Shown piece after piece: positions 10,953 to 22,195 of a DNA stretch of 64,000 nt. Each line of letters begins with the position of its first letter. Within the stretch, counting starts at the first letter, position 1. The notes beneath the pieces were generated by a model. The model saw nothing but the letters and a program-made list of their open reading frames with translations, was not told the DNA's origin and did not search any database. Source of the DNA: Marsupella aquatica (lineage: Eukaryota > Marchantiophyta); the NCBI GenBank assembly GCA_973895155.1, contig OZ316893.1, positions 18,848,001 to 18,912,000 on the forward strand, read 5' to 3'. A program made the translations under genes and the position numbers.

Positions 10953-12450
10953 CTACTTATGCTCCAAAGACAAAATCTTCAATGTTGCAGGATGCCTTGA
11001 GAAACTCTCCAATGGAAGTACTTTGGTAAATGCATTAGTTGGATTGAGTTTATTGTTAATCTTGACTAGCTCAATCAACTTATCAGACGCCGTTTGCCTG
11101 ATAAAATGGTAGATGATGTTGATGTGCTTTACTCTACTGTTCATCACTTGATTCACAACTAGATGTAAGGCACTCTAGCCGTCACAATTGAGATTTACCA
11201 CATCACGTGTCAATTCCATCTCAGTGACCAACAGGTCCAACCAAATTCCTTCATTTGCAGCTTTTGCCACACCCATGTACTCAACTTTTATCATTGACTA
11301 AGCAACGCACTTCTGCAATGTTGATCCCCAAATTATGCATCCACCTCCCAATGTAAACACATAACCTGTTGTAGACCTCCTTCCATCCAGGTTTCGGCCA
11401 TAGTCAGCATCCACAAATCCAACCTATGATTTGGCATTGTAAGAGTTTGCATCAAACAAGAGACAAAATTCATTGTGCCCTTAAGATACTTGAGAATCCA
11501 CTTCATTGGCATAACCTAGGTAGTACTCCTTCCTTGGATTTGACATGTACCTCATGAATTTGCCCATCGCTAGGGCTAGATCTAGCCTGGTGCAGATAAT
11601 GAGAAACATGAGACTGCCTATTGCCTGCTCATAAGGGATTTTTTACATGAATCCCTTACCCATAGCATCAATCGGACACTATGCAAAGGATCACTTAAAA
11701 TGAGATGCCAAAGGGGTACTCACAACCTTGCAACCCTCCACGTTGAACCTTGCAACTATATTCCTTGCATACTTGCCTTGTGTCAACCAAAACTTGTCAT
11801 GTTTAAAGTCCCTAGGTATCTCGATACCCAAAATCCTCTTGGTTGCACCTAGATCTTTCATAAACTCAAAGCTAAGTTTTGCCTTTAGTTTATTCACCTC
11901 AGATCTATCCTTAGCCATAATAAGCATGTCATCAACATATAGCACCAGAATAATGAAACCAAACACATCATTATTCACAAGCTTCAAATACACACAAGAA
12001 TCAAAACATTTCGCTTGAAACCTTGTGAGAGCATGAAGTCGTCAAACCTTTTGTTCCACTGCTTAGGAGGTTGCTTCAAATCATATACAATGATTTGAGC
12101 AATCTGCAATACCAAATCCTCTTTGCCTTAAGCTACAAAGCCTGACCGCTGGTTGTCTCAAGAATATGGTCTCAACCAGATTTCCATCTTGATTTCCATA
12201 GAGGAATGTTGTGACAACATCCATAGGATATATCCAACACAAGACCAAAGAACATCACAAGTACACACAATAAGCAAATTGTTGCAAAGTTACTTGGCAA
12301 CTACGGAATATACCTCATTATAATCCACACCTTTCTCTTGTGTGAACCCCTTGGTCACTAACCTGCCCACTAACCTAGCCTTGAAGATCTGCTTTTTACC
12401 TTCGATGGGGTTATCTTTCTTCTTGTAGACCCATTTACTCTCCATCAGTC
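10953..12450 (-). pseudogene. Ty1/copia reverse transcriptase-RNase H fragment (copia I)
   Basis: Read on the minus strand in broken frames, the segment gives the ordered C-terminal half of a copia polyprotein. It starts at about 12445 with MESKWVYKKKDNPIEGKK, followed by the catalytic LYVDDMLIMAK block (about 11940), the TKRILGIEIPRD block, and the RNase H part (FVDADYGRNLDGRRSTTG). It ends with RVKHINIIYHFIRQ and NPTNAFTKVLP near 10953. This replicates copia RNA into DNA in virus-like particles. Integrase, protease and gag are absent. Several stops and frameshifts make it non-functional. At about 12450-12478 it abuts a gypsy RNase H fragment in the same orientation, so the two were joined by deletion or nested insertion. 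Confidence 0.85.
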
Positions 12451-12459
12451 ACTACCATC

Positions 12460-13967
12460 AGGAAGTTCCACCAACAGGAGGCTCATGATCAATGATCAAG
12501 CTGAAGGGGTTACAAAACAAGAAGCAACATAAGTGTGCCACAGCCCACACTGCTGCCAAACACTCTCCCTCATAAGAGCTATACTTAGCCTCTATTGAAC
12601 TGTTTGATCTACTAGTATAAGCCACAACAAACTCATTCCCCTCATCATCCTTTTGAGTCAACACTACTCCAAGTCCTACTCCACTCCAATCAATGTGTAG
12701 CTAAAATGGTCTCCCTGAAATGGGTCTTCTCAAAATAGGGGATAATGCCAATCTTTCTTTCAACTCTTGAAAGGCATGCTCTTGGTCATCACCCTAAATC
12801 CATTCCTGATCCAACTTAGTGAGCATGGTTAAAGGTTTAGCAAGCTGGCTAAATCCTTTAACATACTTCCTATAGTAGCTTGCCGATCCCAAGAATCTCG
12901 GGGGTTTCACTTCCACAAAAATGGCATATCACGTGCGACGAAGGATAGGGTCATTTTATTGGTTCTAAGGGAAGACTTAAGAATTTTTGTAGAAGAACAA
13001 TAGGGTCTTTTAAATTCAATTTTGAGACTTATAAGAATATTAGGGTCTTTTTAATCCAATTTTTAGAATATTCCAAGAATATTCCAACTTTATAGGGGTT
13101 AAAAAATTAATTTTTTTTCTTACATTTTAGGGGGTCCGAGGCCTAAAAACGTCGCAGGCGATGGGGAGGTCCCCATATAGTGAGACCCCCGAGCCAAGAA
13201 TGCACGAACTCTACTCACATTGGTAGGACGGGGAATCTGTGTGATGGCCTCCACCTTAGTCTGCTGCACACCCAATCCCCTTGGGTAGATAGTGTGGCCC
13301 AAATGCTCAATCTGGTCTTGGAAGAACTTACACTTGCCAGGATGGAGTTTCAACCCATGTTCTCTCAATCTCTCCAACACAATCTGTAAGTGTTGCTGAT
13401 GTTCTTCCACAATGGAAGAATAGACCAAAATATCATCAATGTAACATCTGACAAAATCCAAACCTACAAGAATTCGATCCATGACTCTTTGGAATTCAAC
13501 TGGTGCATTCTTCAACCCAAATGGTAAGAACAACCACTGATACAAATGATCCTTGCCATGCAAATCAATTCCTCATAATGTTGTTTTGGACTTGTCAGAA
13601 TGTCTGATTGGAAGCTGATGGTACCCTGCCCTCAGATCCAATGAACAAAAAACCTTTGCATGCCCCACAACATCAAAGATCTCCTCAGGTGTGGGCATGG
13701 CATATCAATCAGATCTTGTGTGACGATTAATAGGTCGATAATCACCACACATGCACCTATTCGTGTAATTGCCATGCACGTCCTTCTTGGCTTGGCTGGC
13801 ATCATTGTGGCAGATGCATACTCCCCGTATGAGATCTCCACCAAACCAGCCTAACAAATCCTGAGTTCTGCTCCGAATCAAAGCTCTCTCCATGTCACTA
13901 TAACGGTATGGTCTATGAAAGATTGACGCATCACTAGCCAATTCAATCTGAATACCAGGGCACATAG
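12460..13967 (-). pseudogene. Ty3/gypsy RT and RNase H fragment (gypsy I), split by a MITE
   Basis: Minus-strand homologue of the gypsy II polymerase at 40.6-42.3 kb. The RT N-terminal part lies at 13700-13965 (PGIQIELASDASIFHRPYRY) and the catalytic CYIDDILVYSS near 13430. The connection GHTIYPRGLGVQQTKVEAIT follows, then RNase H after the MITE (VVAYTSRSNSSIEAKYSSYE, about 12560-12640). It is broken by frameshifts, by a small insertion of CTTGG near 13790, by the 297-bp MITE at 12897-13193, and by loss of all sequence beyond RNase H (no integrase or PHD). The segment that in gypsy II encodes protease and methyltransferase is missing between 13967 and 13990. Confidence 0.85.
12889..13201 (+). 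mobile_element. MITE copy 1 with 8-bp target duplication
   Basis: Element 12897-13193 (297 bp) is flanked by a perfect 8-bp duplication, CCAAGAAT (12889-12896 and 13194-13201). Terminal inverted repeats are CTCGGGGGTTTCACT at the left and CTCGGGGGTCTCACT (reverse complement of the right end), one mismatch in 15. The intact gypsy II sequence at 41455-41485 shows the empty site. A diverged second copy lies at 63568-63847. It has no coding capacity. The 8-bp duplication fits hAT-like, P or Merlin transposases; the terminal bases are not typical hAT, so the superfamily is open. Confidence 0.87.
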
Positions 13968-13989
13968 ATTAGGGTTATCACATAGATTA

Positions 13990-14985
13990 GATCCTTAGGA
14001 TCTGTGGTCACAGTAGGAGCAACATCACCTCCCTATCTCTCTGCATGTGGCATACCTTGGCCACAACCACCACCTCTATCTCCTCTTTTGTGATCATGTG
14101 TGCGTTGTCCTCCTCTTCGTAACTTAGGATGGAGTGAGAAACACCTATCCTTGGTGTGTCCAAGAGCTCCACAATGATCACACTACCGTTGATCAGGTGC
14201 TCAGGCCCCTCCTGGCCCTCTATGGTCAGGGCAATATTGTTACACATGATCCCCACCACAGGTCCAATATCCAGACTGTTGTCTAGCATAGGATGACATA
14301 GGTCTTTGATTGGTAGATTCTCGTGCAATGAGCTTCTTCCTCTGGCTCTTATGTGCTGTAGGCTGTGATGTGGGTGTAGATGCAGCCTTGGTGCTTCCTT
14401 GGCGAATCCGAAAGTCACCACTTTTTTATTCACCATATTGTATCCATCACCAATGGCACTAGTGTGATTGGTGATGGATACATCACTAGTGCCATTGGTG
14501 CCATTTCAGTGTTGAGTGATGGATACATAATTAGGCGACCAATGCTGCCTCCATGCCTCAATCTTAACCAAATAAGTCTTCTGAAACTCATGGTAGTCAT
14601 ACATGGGTGGCCCCTTCAAATGCTAAAATAATCCATTTTATGCCATGAAATGGGTAAATAACGTGGCGTTATGCAATGTCTACATATTGCACCACATATT
14701 AAACTCCTGGATAAAGTCATCCAGATCAATTGTGTCAACTGCACTATAATATTGTCGTGGGCCCTTTGTAGCCCCGTACATCTCTTCCATATCTCACAAC
14801 AAAGATGCAACCACCTGATGACAAGGAGAACTAGTCACTGAGTCCTTGTCAGAATCATTGTCTGAAGCTGCACTGCTGACTGCTACCAATATTCTTGGCC
14901 ATTAAAACTGTACCCCACTTTGAGTGAAATCGGTCCGTCATCCATTGGGTAGCCCCACAGCACCAGAAGAATCCGTGATGACCAA
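13990..14985 (-). pseudogene. Ty3/gypsy gag fragment (gypsy I)
   Basis: Homologous to gypsy II gag (44.77-45.43 and 55.39-56.33 kb). The 5' end (gag start, minus strand) is near 14985. It shows the same block order and the same in-frame TAG at 14623-14625 that gypsy II has at 55970-55972. About 430 bp of the middle is deleted and replaced by a short palindromic filler (14439-14500). The knuckle region (about 14150-14290) is frameshifted. At 14398-14425 the gag is contiguous where gypsy II carries the CACTA insertion, giving the empty-site sequence. Confidence 0.8.
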
Positions 14986-15448
14986 TCACAAATGTAGTTA
15001 TCAATCTAATCTATGTGATAACCCTAATTGGGCAATTTGTTCCTGCCAGCACCACAAGCACTCACCATGGTGTGTTGGGCATCATTCCAACATCACCATG
15101 AGAGAAATACACAGCACAACTAGAGTGTCTGGTTGTAAACCTTAATCACTCCTATGGAATCAAACGCCCACACAAAACTAACATGACGCGTAGACAAGAA
15201 GCATGTGTGGAGAGAGTCCAACAACAAGAATGGATAAACAATAACTTTTCACACCAAGAGTGATCACAAATCAATCAAACAATGTTCATAACGTTCAATG
15301 TAGGGCCTTCATAATAGGCCTCGAGGATCCCATGTCAATTACCCAAGAATCCACCGCAAATAAGTTCAAATTGAGTATTTAAATGGATGCAGAAGTGAAT
15401 AAAACCCTTAGGGCCTCATTCCTTGGACACCAAGTGTGAAAGGAATTA
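14986..15448. other. Unassigned; probable gypsy I leader or flank
   Basis: No coding frame. A 25-nt stretch (15004-15028) is the exact reverse complement of 13968-13992 at the gypsy I deletion junction. No LTR pair for gypsy I could be found. Confidence 0.35.
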
Positions 15449-15545
15449 AGCATGTACAATGCACCACATAAGAACTAGCTAGTTAAGCACATGAGGGGAA
15501 GAATAGTTTTGGGATGGGTGACCTCTCACTTGTCATTATGCACCA
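15449..15545 (+). repeat. 5S rRNA-like sequence (candidate Cassandra-type TRIM LTR or 5S-derived SINE)
   Basis: Aligns over about 95 bp with plant 5S rRNA as I know it: AATGCACC, then AGAACT, AGTTAAGC (15481-15488, A-box region), GGGGAAGAATAGT, and GGATGGGTGACCTC (15512-15525, C-box region), ending in TGCACC. It has several substitutions and a short gap, so it is not a functional 5S gene. Plant Cassandra retrotransposons carry 5S-derived pol III promoters in their LTRs, and SINE3-type elements use them as heads; either fits. No second LTR, poly-A tail or target duplication was identified. Confidence 0.65.
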
Positions 15546-16649
15546 AATTTGCCACTCCAAAATGACAACACTTGCAATTCTCCTCATATATCAGTAAGCT
15601 GGCTCTTGCTGGCCCACCCGCTCCTGCTCCGCCCTTATGCCCCTCGTCCCAAGTAACCACGAGTTGCCTCAAAGACTAGTAAGTTGTGTCTTTAGCCACT
15701 TTGCCTGTATTTTGCCACCATTCTTGAAGCTTCCCCTGATGTCTCCAAGGATAGTAGCCTTCTTGTGCATTAGCACTTGCTTCCACGTCAAATGGCATCC
15801 CACCTCAGCACTTACAATTTTCCGCATCCTTTTCTTAAACAGAAAGAAGCTTGTGCCTCGTGGGCACATATTTTCATCCAGCTCAAGCGCCTTCAAAGAA
15901 GATTCTCTTAGCCTTCATTCCTTTCGCTCCTCTCGACTTTCCTTCTTCTTGATTCTTTCTATTCCACCTGATAGTTTAGGGTCATGTGCATCCGATACCA
16001 ATTTTGCATTCATCCCCGCCATGGCTTGGGTCACACGAGTGTCTATTCTAGCTCCAAGTACTTCCAAATAATCAAAATATGTCTTCCCAATGTTTGAACC
16101 TACAACGTCCACATTCAAAGCACCAGGAAAGTTGTCCTACAAAATGTCAACAATGGGAGGCAATTGGCAGAAGGATACCTGGCTCTCCCACTTTATCTAC
16201 AGCCGCTATGTGTACATCATTATTCAATTTTGTGAGTTGCACTACCTCATTGTTGTCGAGGGCCATGGTCTGGTTGCATTTAATCCAAGTCCCACAACTT
16301 CTTCATCAGTCATAACCATATTGTCTTGTACAATCTTATTGAATTGCTTTAGGTGAGGCCTATGGATGGAGTACTTGTGTGCATAGCATTGACAACAGAC
16401 AACTAATGCAATCAAACTAGAGTTGCCTTTACAAAGTGAGATGACAAAGATCGGCCCTAATGCGCCAGTACAAGAATGGGAGTGCATGTCGTGAAAGGAA
16501 AATCAATGTCATGGAAGATGTTCACTCCTAGTTGAATGGGTTATCTCAAAACTTTGTAGGGTTTATGCATAGACTTCCTAACATTTCCTGGATTCAAATC
16601 CCGATAGGTAAGTAGTATTATTTTCCATATATCTTTCTAATTAGAAAAT
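15546..16649. other. Unassigned, probably old repeat DNA
   Basis: Broken minus-strand frames (16118-15915, then 15896-15669) contain a basic, charged stretch (KKKESREERKE) that may be remnants of a transposon-encoded protein, but no domain can be named. The LINE begins near the right edge. Confidence 0.3.
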
Positions 16650-19600
16650 TGTGACTATCTTAAAGCTCACTTGTGGTTGCAAATCCAATTAGCAATCTTT
16701 TGATTCACCCGGCTTTTGTAGTGTTGGCATCTGGAATTTTTGATAGAGGCCGGGCAGTTTGGACGAAGATACAATCAGAGGAAGGAAAATTTGGACTCAT
16801 CAGTATCTATGCTCCCAACTCGATTAGTGAACGTGTCCTGTTGTGGAACAAATTGCTGCACACATTGCCACAGGAGAAATGGATAATTGTTGGAGACTTC
16901 AATATGATGGAGCAACAGGATGACTCCTCCGGTTCATCTCCCAGAATTAGGGGTTGGGAGCTTGATACTTGGCGATTACTGAAACTGCGCTTTGACTTAT
17001 AGGATGCAAAGGGCATTCTGGGGCACGCCACGGGCTCTAACTTTACATGGAGAAGGGTGAGAAATGGTAGACTAATACAGTCCCGGCTTGATAGATTCTA
17101 TCTAAGCAAAAAGGGCCAGTGGTTGGACGAGGTGATCGAGCTAAGGCACGATGGTTCATCTGCTCTGTCTGATCACGATCCGATCATCCTCACGTTTAGG
17201 ATGACACCGAGACATTCAATGCCTACTGACGTTCGCAGAGCTACGTACTTTAAAGCGAACCCGGCTATTCTCAGGAAAAGGGAAAACGTGGAAGCACTCG
17301 AAGAAGCATGGGGCGCTGGCGATGGAGGATCAGTGGATCCTCATCTGAGATTTGCAGATGCTATGCAAAGGGTTAGACGGTGTTACATGGAGCTACAATA
17401 CTCCCCTGTACCTAGGGAAGAAGAGATGCACCGACTAAGGGCTAAACTCTGTCTTCTGAAAATGGCAATTATGGATGAATACACGGAAGACACGATTCTC
17501 GACTTTACTAACACTGAACAGGGGGTCAGAGAAATGGAGATGGAAGATGCTCACCATCATCGGAGGCTCGCTAGAATAAACTGGCTTGGACAGGGCGATG
17601 AACCCTCGAAATTCTTTTTTGCAATGGTAAAAGCAAAACATGCCAGAGAAAATATGGAATATCTTATAGGAGAAGACGGAGAAGAGATTACGGAAGAAAA
17701 TCTGGTAATAAAAGAAGTGCAGAGACACTGCGAAATGCTCTACACTCCAACGTTTACTTTGAATGAGGTACGCAGAGAGATGCTGGAGGCTAGAAGGAAG
17801 TTATGTCAGCACACCCACTTTGCTCTTTCCGCTTCTGAGCTTCACAGACTCGAGAAGCTACCCACTATGCAAGAATTGCATGATACACTACTTTCCCTTC
17901 CTAGCGACAAGGCCCCTGGGATTGACGGCATCACTGCTGAGGTGCTACGGAGCTGTTGGGACTTCATGAAAGACGGATTCTATGAGATGACATGTGAATT
18001 TTGGCGGTCAGGGCACATGGCTTTTGGGATCAAGGATGGAGTAATTCGCTTTATCCCAAAGAAGACAGATAAAAGAAGACTGGGAGATTGGAGAGGGCTC
18101 ACGATGCTGACAACCACCTACAAGATCATGGCAAAGCTTCTTGCCTTGAGGCTGAAGATTCATCTACCAAAAATGATTAGTCCACAACAAACAGGCTTCA
18201 TACCCGGAAGGCACATATTAGAAAACATCTCCCTTACCTGGCTTGCTAGTGACTGGATTAACCTCACACAGACTCCTTCTCTATTCCTGCAACTGGACTT
18301 TGAAAAAGCATTTGACAGGGTAGACCACTCTTACATCTGGGAAACCATGAACTTGCTTGGAATAGGATCTCATTTCATCTTTTTAGTTCGATCTCTATTG
18401 AGCGACGAATGTTCCAAAGCGCTGGTGAATGGTTTGTGGACAGAAGATATCAGGATGAGACGTGGTGTGAGGCAAGGATGCCCCCTCTCTCCTCTGCTGT
18501 TTGCCATCTCCACTCAACCTTTCATGGATTTCTGTAATATAGAGATAGCAGCTGGAAGGCTTCAGGGTCTGAGAATCAATTCATCTCTATCTATTTGCTT
18601 CAGATTATTTGCGGATGATTTAGGGATGTTTATTCCTGCCACTGCCATAGCTTTTGAACAAGCCAAAAATGCTATCCACTGCTATGAATGTGCTACTGGA
18701 GCCAAATTGAATTTGAAAAAATCAATTATTATCCCCTTTGCTCTGGATGTGATCCCTGACTGGCTCAGAGACACTGGATGTCGAATAAGCGAAACTGGAG
18801 AGATACAGAAATATCTGGGTGCCCCCTTTGGAGTAGAAATTCTAGAGACACAACTACACAATTTCTGTCTCGATAGAATTAGTGCACGACTGTCATCCTG
18901 GTCATCATGTTTTCTATCATTTATAGGAAGGCTGCTGCTAATCAAACATGTTTTACAGGCAATTCCTATCTACCATATGATGTTTATTCGATCTTCTCAG
19001 GTATTAGCGAAGAAGTTGACAAAACTTAATAGGACTTTCCTATGGGGAACGAATCTGCAAGGAGGGAGGAGGATCCCTCTAGTGGCGTGGGATAAGCTGA
19101 CAAGACCAAAGCTGGAAGGTGGACTTGGACTCAAGGACTTTCGGAGTCACTCTGATGCACTTTTATGCAAATGGTTCACAGGTGCATTAGATGATCCTAG
19201 CTCTGAGTGGGCTCAAATGTACGCAAAGAATCTCAGGCTAACCAAATGGCGTAACTACAAGACGGTGAGAAGAAGCCTGTACTCTTTGAGTGACAAATTA
19301 CTATTGAGCACTCCTAGGCACTTTGGAAAACTTGTTTATACAGGGAAACTTTGGAGTGCATGGGAGATGGCGAGAGAACATCTGATCTTTTGCCCAGGCG
19401 GGGGAGCGATACCTGGGCACTGGGGATTCGAAGACTTGGTAAGGAGTATGCAGGGGTTCTATGATTTACCTGAAGAATGCCTCATGGAAATTATTAGAGC
19501 GTTTGGGAGTTTGGGGATGAGAAGAGTGGAGGATCTGTGGTCTACTAGGAATCGGAACTGGAAAGACATCTCTAGAAGACTGCATAGGATGAGAGGACTT

Positions 19601-20700
19601 TCCTCTATTGCCAGGACGCATTGCATTTCTTTATATAGTGTGATATGCTGCTCTACTGTTGGGGACCGGGAATCTGGTGCTGTTGCTCGACTGTGGAAAT
19701 GGAATGATACTGAGATTGAAATGAGGAGATTTACCACAACAAATCTGAGGATGTATGAGATGCTGCGACCTAAAGGCTCTGATTGGGAAAGGCTTAATCG
19801 TATATGGATTGTGACACTGAATGAGCAAGAATGGAGCGCAGTCTGGAAGGGGTTGTGGTATTCGGACCTCTCTACGCGAGCTAAGATTTTTATATGGCAA
19901 ATTATTGCTCAAGGGCTATTCTCTGGTGTTCGGGCCCTGAGAATTGGGAAATCGAATGGATGCTGCACAATGTGCACCTCTAGGATAGAAACCTTACCAC
20001 ACTTATTTTGGCAATGTAAGCATGCTAGCAATGTCTGGACTGAGATGAAGAGATGGATGAGAGGAGAGCTTATCAGAAACTTTACAAGTATTGTTGACCT
20101 GCTGTGCTCCATCCAGGGACGCTCACCTCTTCTATCATTGAGAGCCTTCATAATTTATCAGGTTTTGTGGCACTTGTGGAATGCTCGGAATGTACAGGTG
20201 TTCGAACTATCACCCTACCGCTCTTTTGATCCGATGCAAATCATTTCCGAGTGCATGGATCACATCACGGCGGTGTCGGCGGGAGCTACCTCCCCCTCTT
20301 GTAGGAAACAGGAACGGCTGCATACAGCTTTGAAGCTCCTAGAAACAGAACGTAGGGTAATTTTAAGGGCACAAGTAAGAAGAATAGTGACTGTTAGAAG
20401 CTGAAATGGATCTTCGGAGCAGATAGTGCTTTGCTGAGCAGTTCTTGGATGACACTGCTTTGCTGAGAAGTTCTTGGATCCTGAGATTACCTTGGGGGTC
20501 ACTCCCCTGCTTGAGTATGTAGTGGACATTTAGGTGAGCTTTTGGTGGTGTGCTTTCATCTGCTTAAATTGGCCCATGATTGGTCTACTCTGTTTTTCTT
20601 TCCCTCTGAGGACTTCTTTTGCCTATGGGCCTGCTGATTCCCTCTCCGTGGGGTTCAAGCGGAATAAATGAAATTAAAATTTAAAAAAAAGAAAGAAAAA
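16650..20700 (+). mobile_element. L1-type LINE, 5' truncated, with 3' A-rich tail
   Basis: A non-LTR retrotransposon that copies itself by target-primed reverse transcription. Only the C-terminal half of the endonuclease remains at the 5' end (about 16670), the normal result of incomplete reverse transcription. ORF2 is followed by a 3' UTR of about 260 bp and an A-rich tail at about 20667-20700. No ORF1 is present. No clear target-site duplication could be matched across the two ends. Confidence 0.85.
16673..20404 (+). pseudogene. LINE ORF2: endonuclease (partial), reverse transcriptase, zinc-knuckle domain
   Basis: One frame runs from 16673 to 20404 with a single TAG at 17000-17002. Before it lies the C-terminal endonuclease part (GLISIYAPNS, KWIIVGDFNM); after it come FTWRR and the SDHDPI block that closes the endonuclease domain. 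The RT follows: KAPGIDGIT (about 17910), QTGFIPGRHILENISL, the catalytic LDFEKAFDRVDHSYIW (about 18300), RRGVRQGCPLSPLLF and the active-site FADDLGMFIP (about 18610). The C-terminal part has a zf-RVT zinc motif with C-x2-C and H-x4-C near 19955-20025. The frame after the TAG is open for 1115 codons, so this insertion is younger than most elements around it. Truncation makes it non-autonomous now. Confidence 0.88.
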
Positions 20701-20760
20701 AGTCTCTGTGAACTCTGTTTCAATCTACTGCCCATGTCTCCTCACATTGTCAGTTTAGCA

Positions 20761-21011
20761 AACATGGCAAGTGTCACTGATGAGTCAGATTCCCTATTAG
20801 AAAGCACTGACAACTCATCATTAAGTACTACAGGCGATTCATCCTCTGATGAGAACCTTGGCTCAGTTTCTTGCGTAGACTTTACTGGATTACAAGTCCC
20901 TTGCACTTGCACCAAATGCATGGGCCTGGTTTAGCAAAGACCATGGGATATTACTACCCACCTCAGTCAATATGGGACATATCAGCATCAATCAAACCAA
21001 AGCAATCCAAG
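20761..21011 (+). pseudogene. Transposase-associated (TAD-like) N-terminal segment
   Basis: An acidic Ser-rich stretch (about 20765-20870) is followed by VPCTCTKCMGLV, one stop, then QRPWDITTHLSQYG. This C-x-C-x2-C followed by a distal H-L pair with G resembles the transposase-associated domain at the start of plant CACTA tnp2 proteins. A splice donor (AAGGGTAAGC) lies at about 21010. The match is by pattern, so moderate. Confidence 0.5.
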
Positions 21012-21540
21012 GGTAAGCATTTCATTTACACACCTGTAGCAAAGTGAAAGCCTTTCATGATTGTATATAGATTTGTCATGTCACAAAGTTGATTCAATAT
21101 GGTTTATAATTGTATGACTCATTTTACGCTGCACAGGGTCACGTGAAGCGTGCTAAATTGCGGCCTGTTGTAAGGACAGAACTATCCTTCACAATCAAAC
21201 ATGCTTTCCAAGGTGCAATTGATGATGCCTTTTCGGCATTCCAATCACGTCCCAAGCCCATAGCCCCTGTTTCCAATACTGCCTCACAACTAAATGGACC
21301 ATGTAGACGTGCCCGAACGGATACACATTGGCTCAAGCACCAAAGAACACACTCAAGGAGTCCACTTGCAAAGGAGGCTACAATTGGGTCCTCAGTGAGC
21401 AAAGTTTGCCCAATAAAGGGTGTGCCAATCCGAAGAAAAACCAAGGAAAGGATAGTGAATTTGGATTTGACATATTCCTCCCCTGCTCATACTAGAGGAA
21501 GGGGTGTCAGGAATGATGACAAATAATTTGGTTGTACTAA

Positions 21541-22100
21541 GTCGTCATGGAGAAGTTGAGGTGAAGGGGGAGTGTGCTCCCCTTTACAAGAGGTTTCACC
21601 CATTGTATTGGGGTGTTCCTCCCGTCATCCCAATTCATGAAGAGGTCTCCATTTGGCCGGGGTCGACCATGGATAGTTAAGAGCATCTCAATTGATAGTG
21701 CTAATGTTGGACTAGGTGTCTATGCTTGTCAGGATATTACAGTACATGGAGATAAATGTGTGGAATTGTTTCCCTATTGCGGGGCTGTCTATGATAGGGG
21801 AACGTGGCATGTCCTCACCCGTGCACATCCATCTTTCAAGTGCTACAGTCTCAATTGTGATGGATACCAGGGTTCAAACATCCCCCAACAGGAGCTAAGA
21901 TATATAGATGGTGACCCAATGCGTGCTAGTAATATATATGGGTACATAAATAGTTCTGTGGGTTTGAAGGGAGGAAAGAAATGTGCAAATGTAGAGTGAG
22001 AGTCTATGGCCAGCCAAATTCCATGTTGTGACTGTAGCCATTTGCTCTATTGTTGTAGGAGAGGAGCTTATAGCTCACTATCGATGGAACAAATGAAACC
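21541..22100 (+). pseudogene. SET-domain segment inside the tnp2 transposon
   Basis: SET domains transfer methyl groups from S-adenosylmethionine to lysine, usually on histones. The frame at about 21670-22000 reads IDSANVGLGVYACQDI (GxGV/A start motif), YIDGDPMRASNIYGYINSS (the IDG...N-x-YINSS block corresponding to the RFINHS region) and, after short frame breaks, IVVGEELIAHYRW (the xxGEEL-x-x-Y motif). Just upstream, in another frame, is a collinear stretch KRFHPLYWGVPPVIPIHEE. Frame changes near 21670 and 21995 and stops mark it as a pseudogene. It has no post-SET cysteines. It lies between the TAD-like segment and the tnp2 core in the same orientation, so it is either a captured host exon or a domain of a fusion transposase. 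Confidence 0.7.
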
Positions 22101-22195
22101 ACTATCTTATGATTATTATCAACTGAATTGTTATAATTAGCCGCGACTGTATTTGCATATAAATTCTAACTTGTCTCATTTGTTTTTGCATAGGT

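Noticed and set aside
16575-16600. GGATTCAAATCCC, similar to a tRNA B box
   Set aside because: No acceptor stem, A box or cloverleaf can be built around it.
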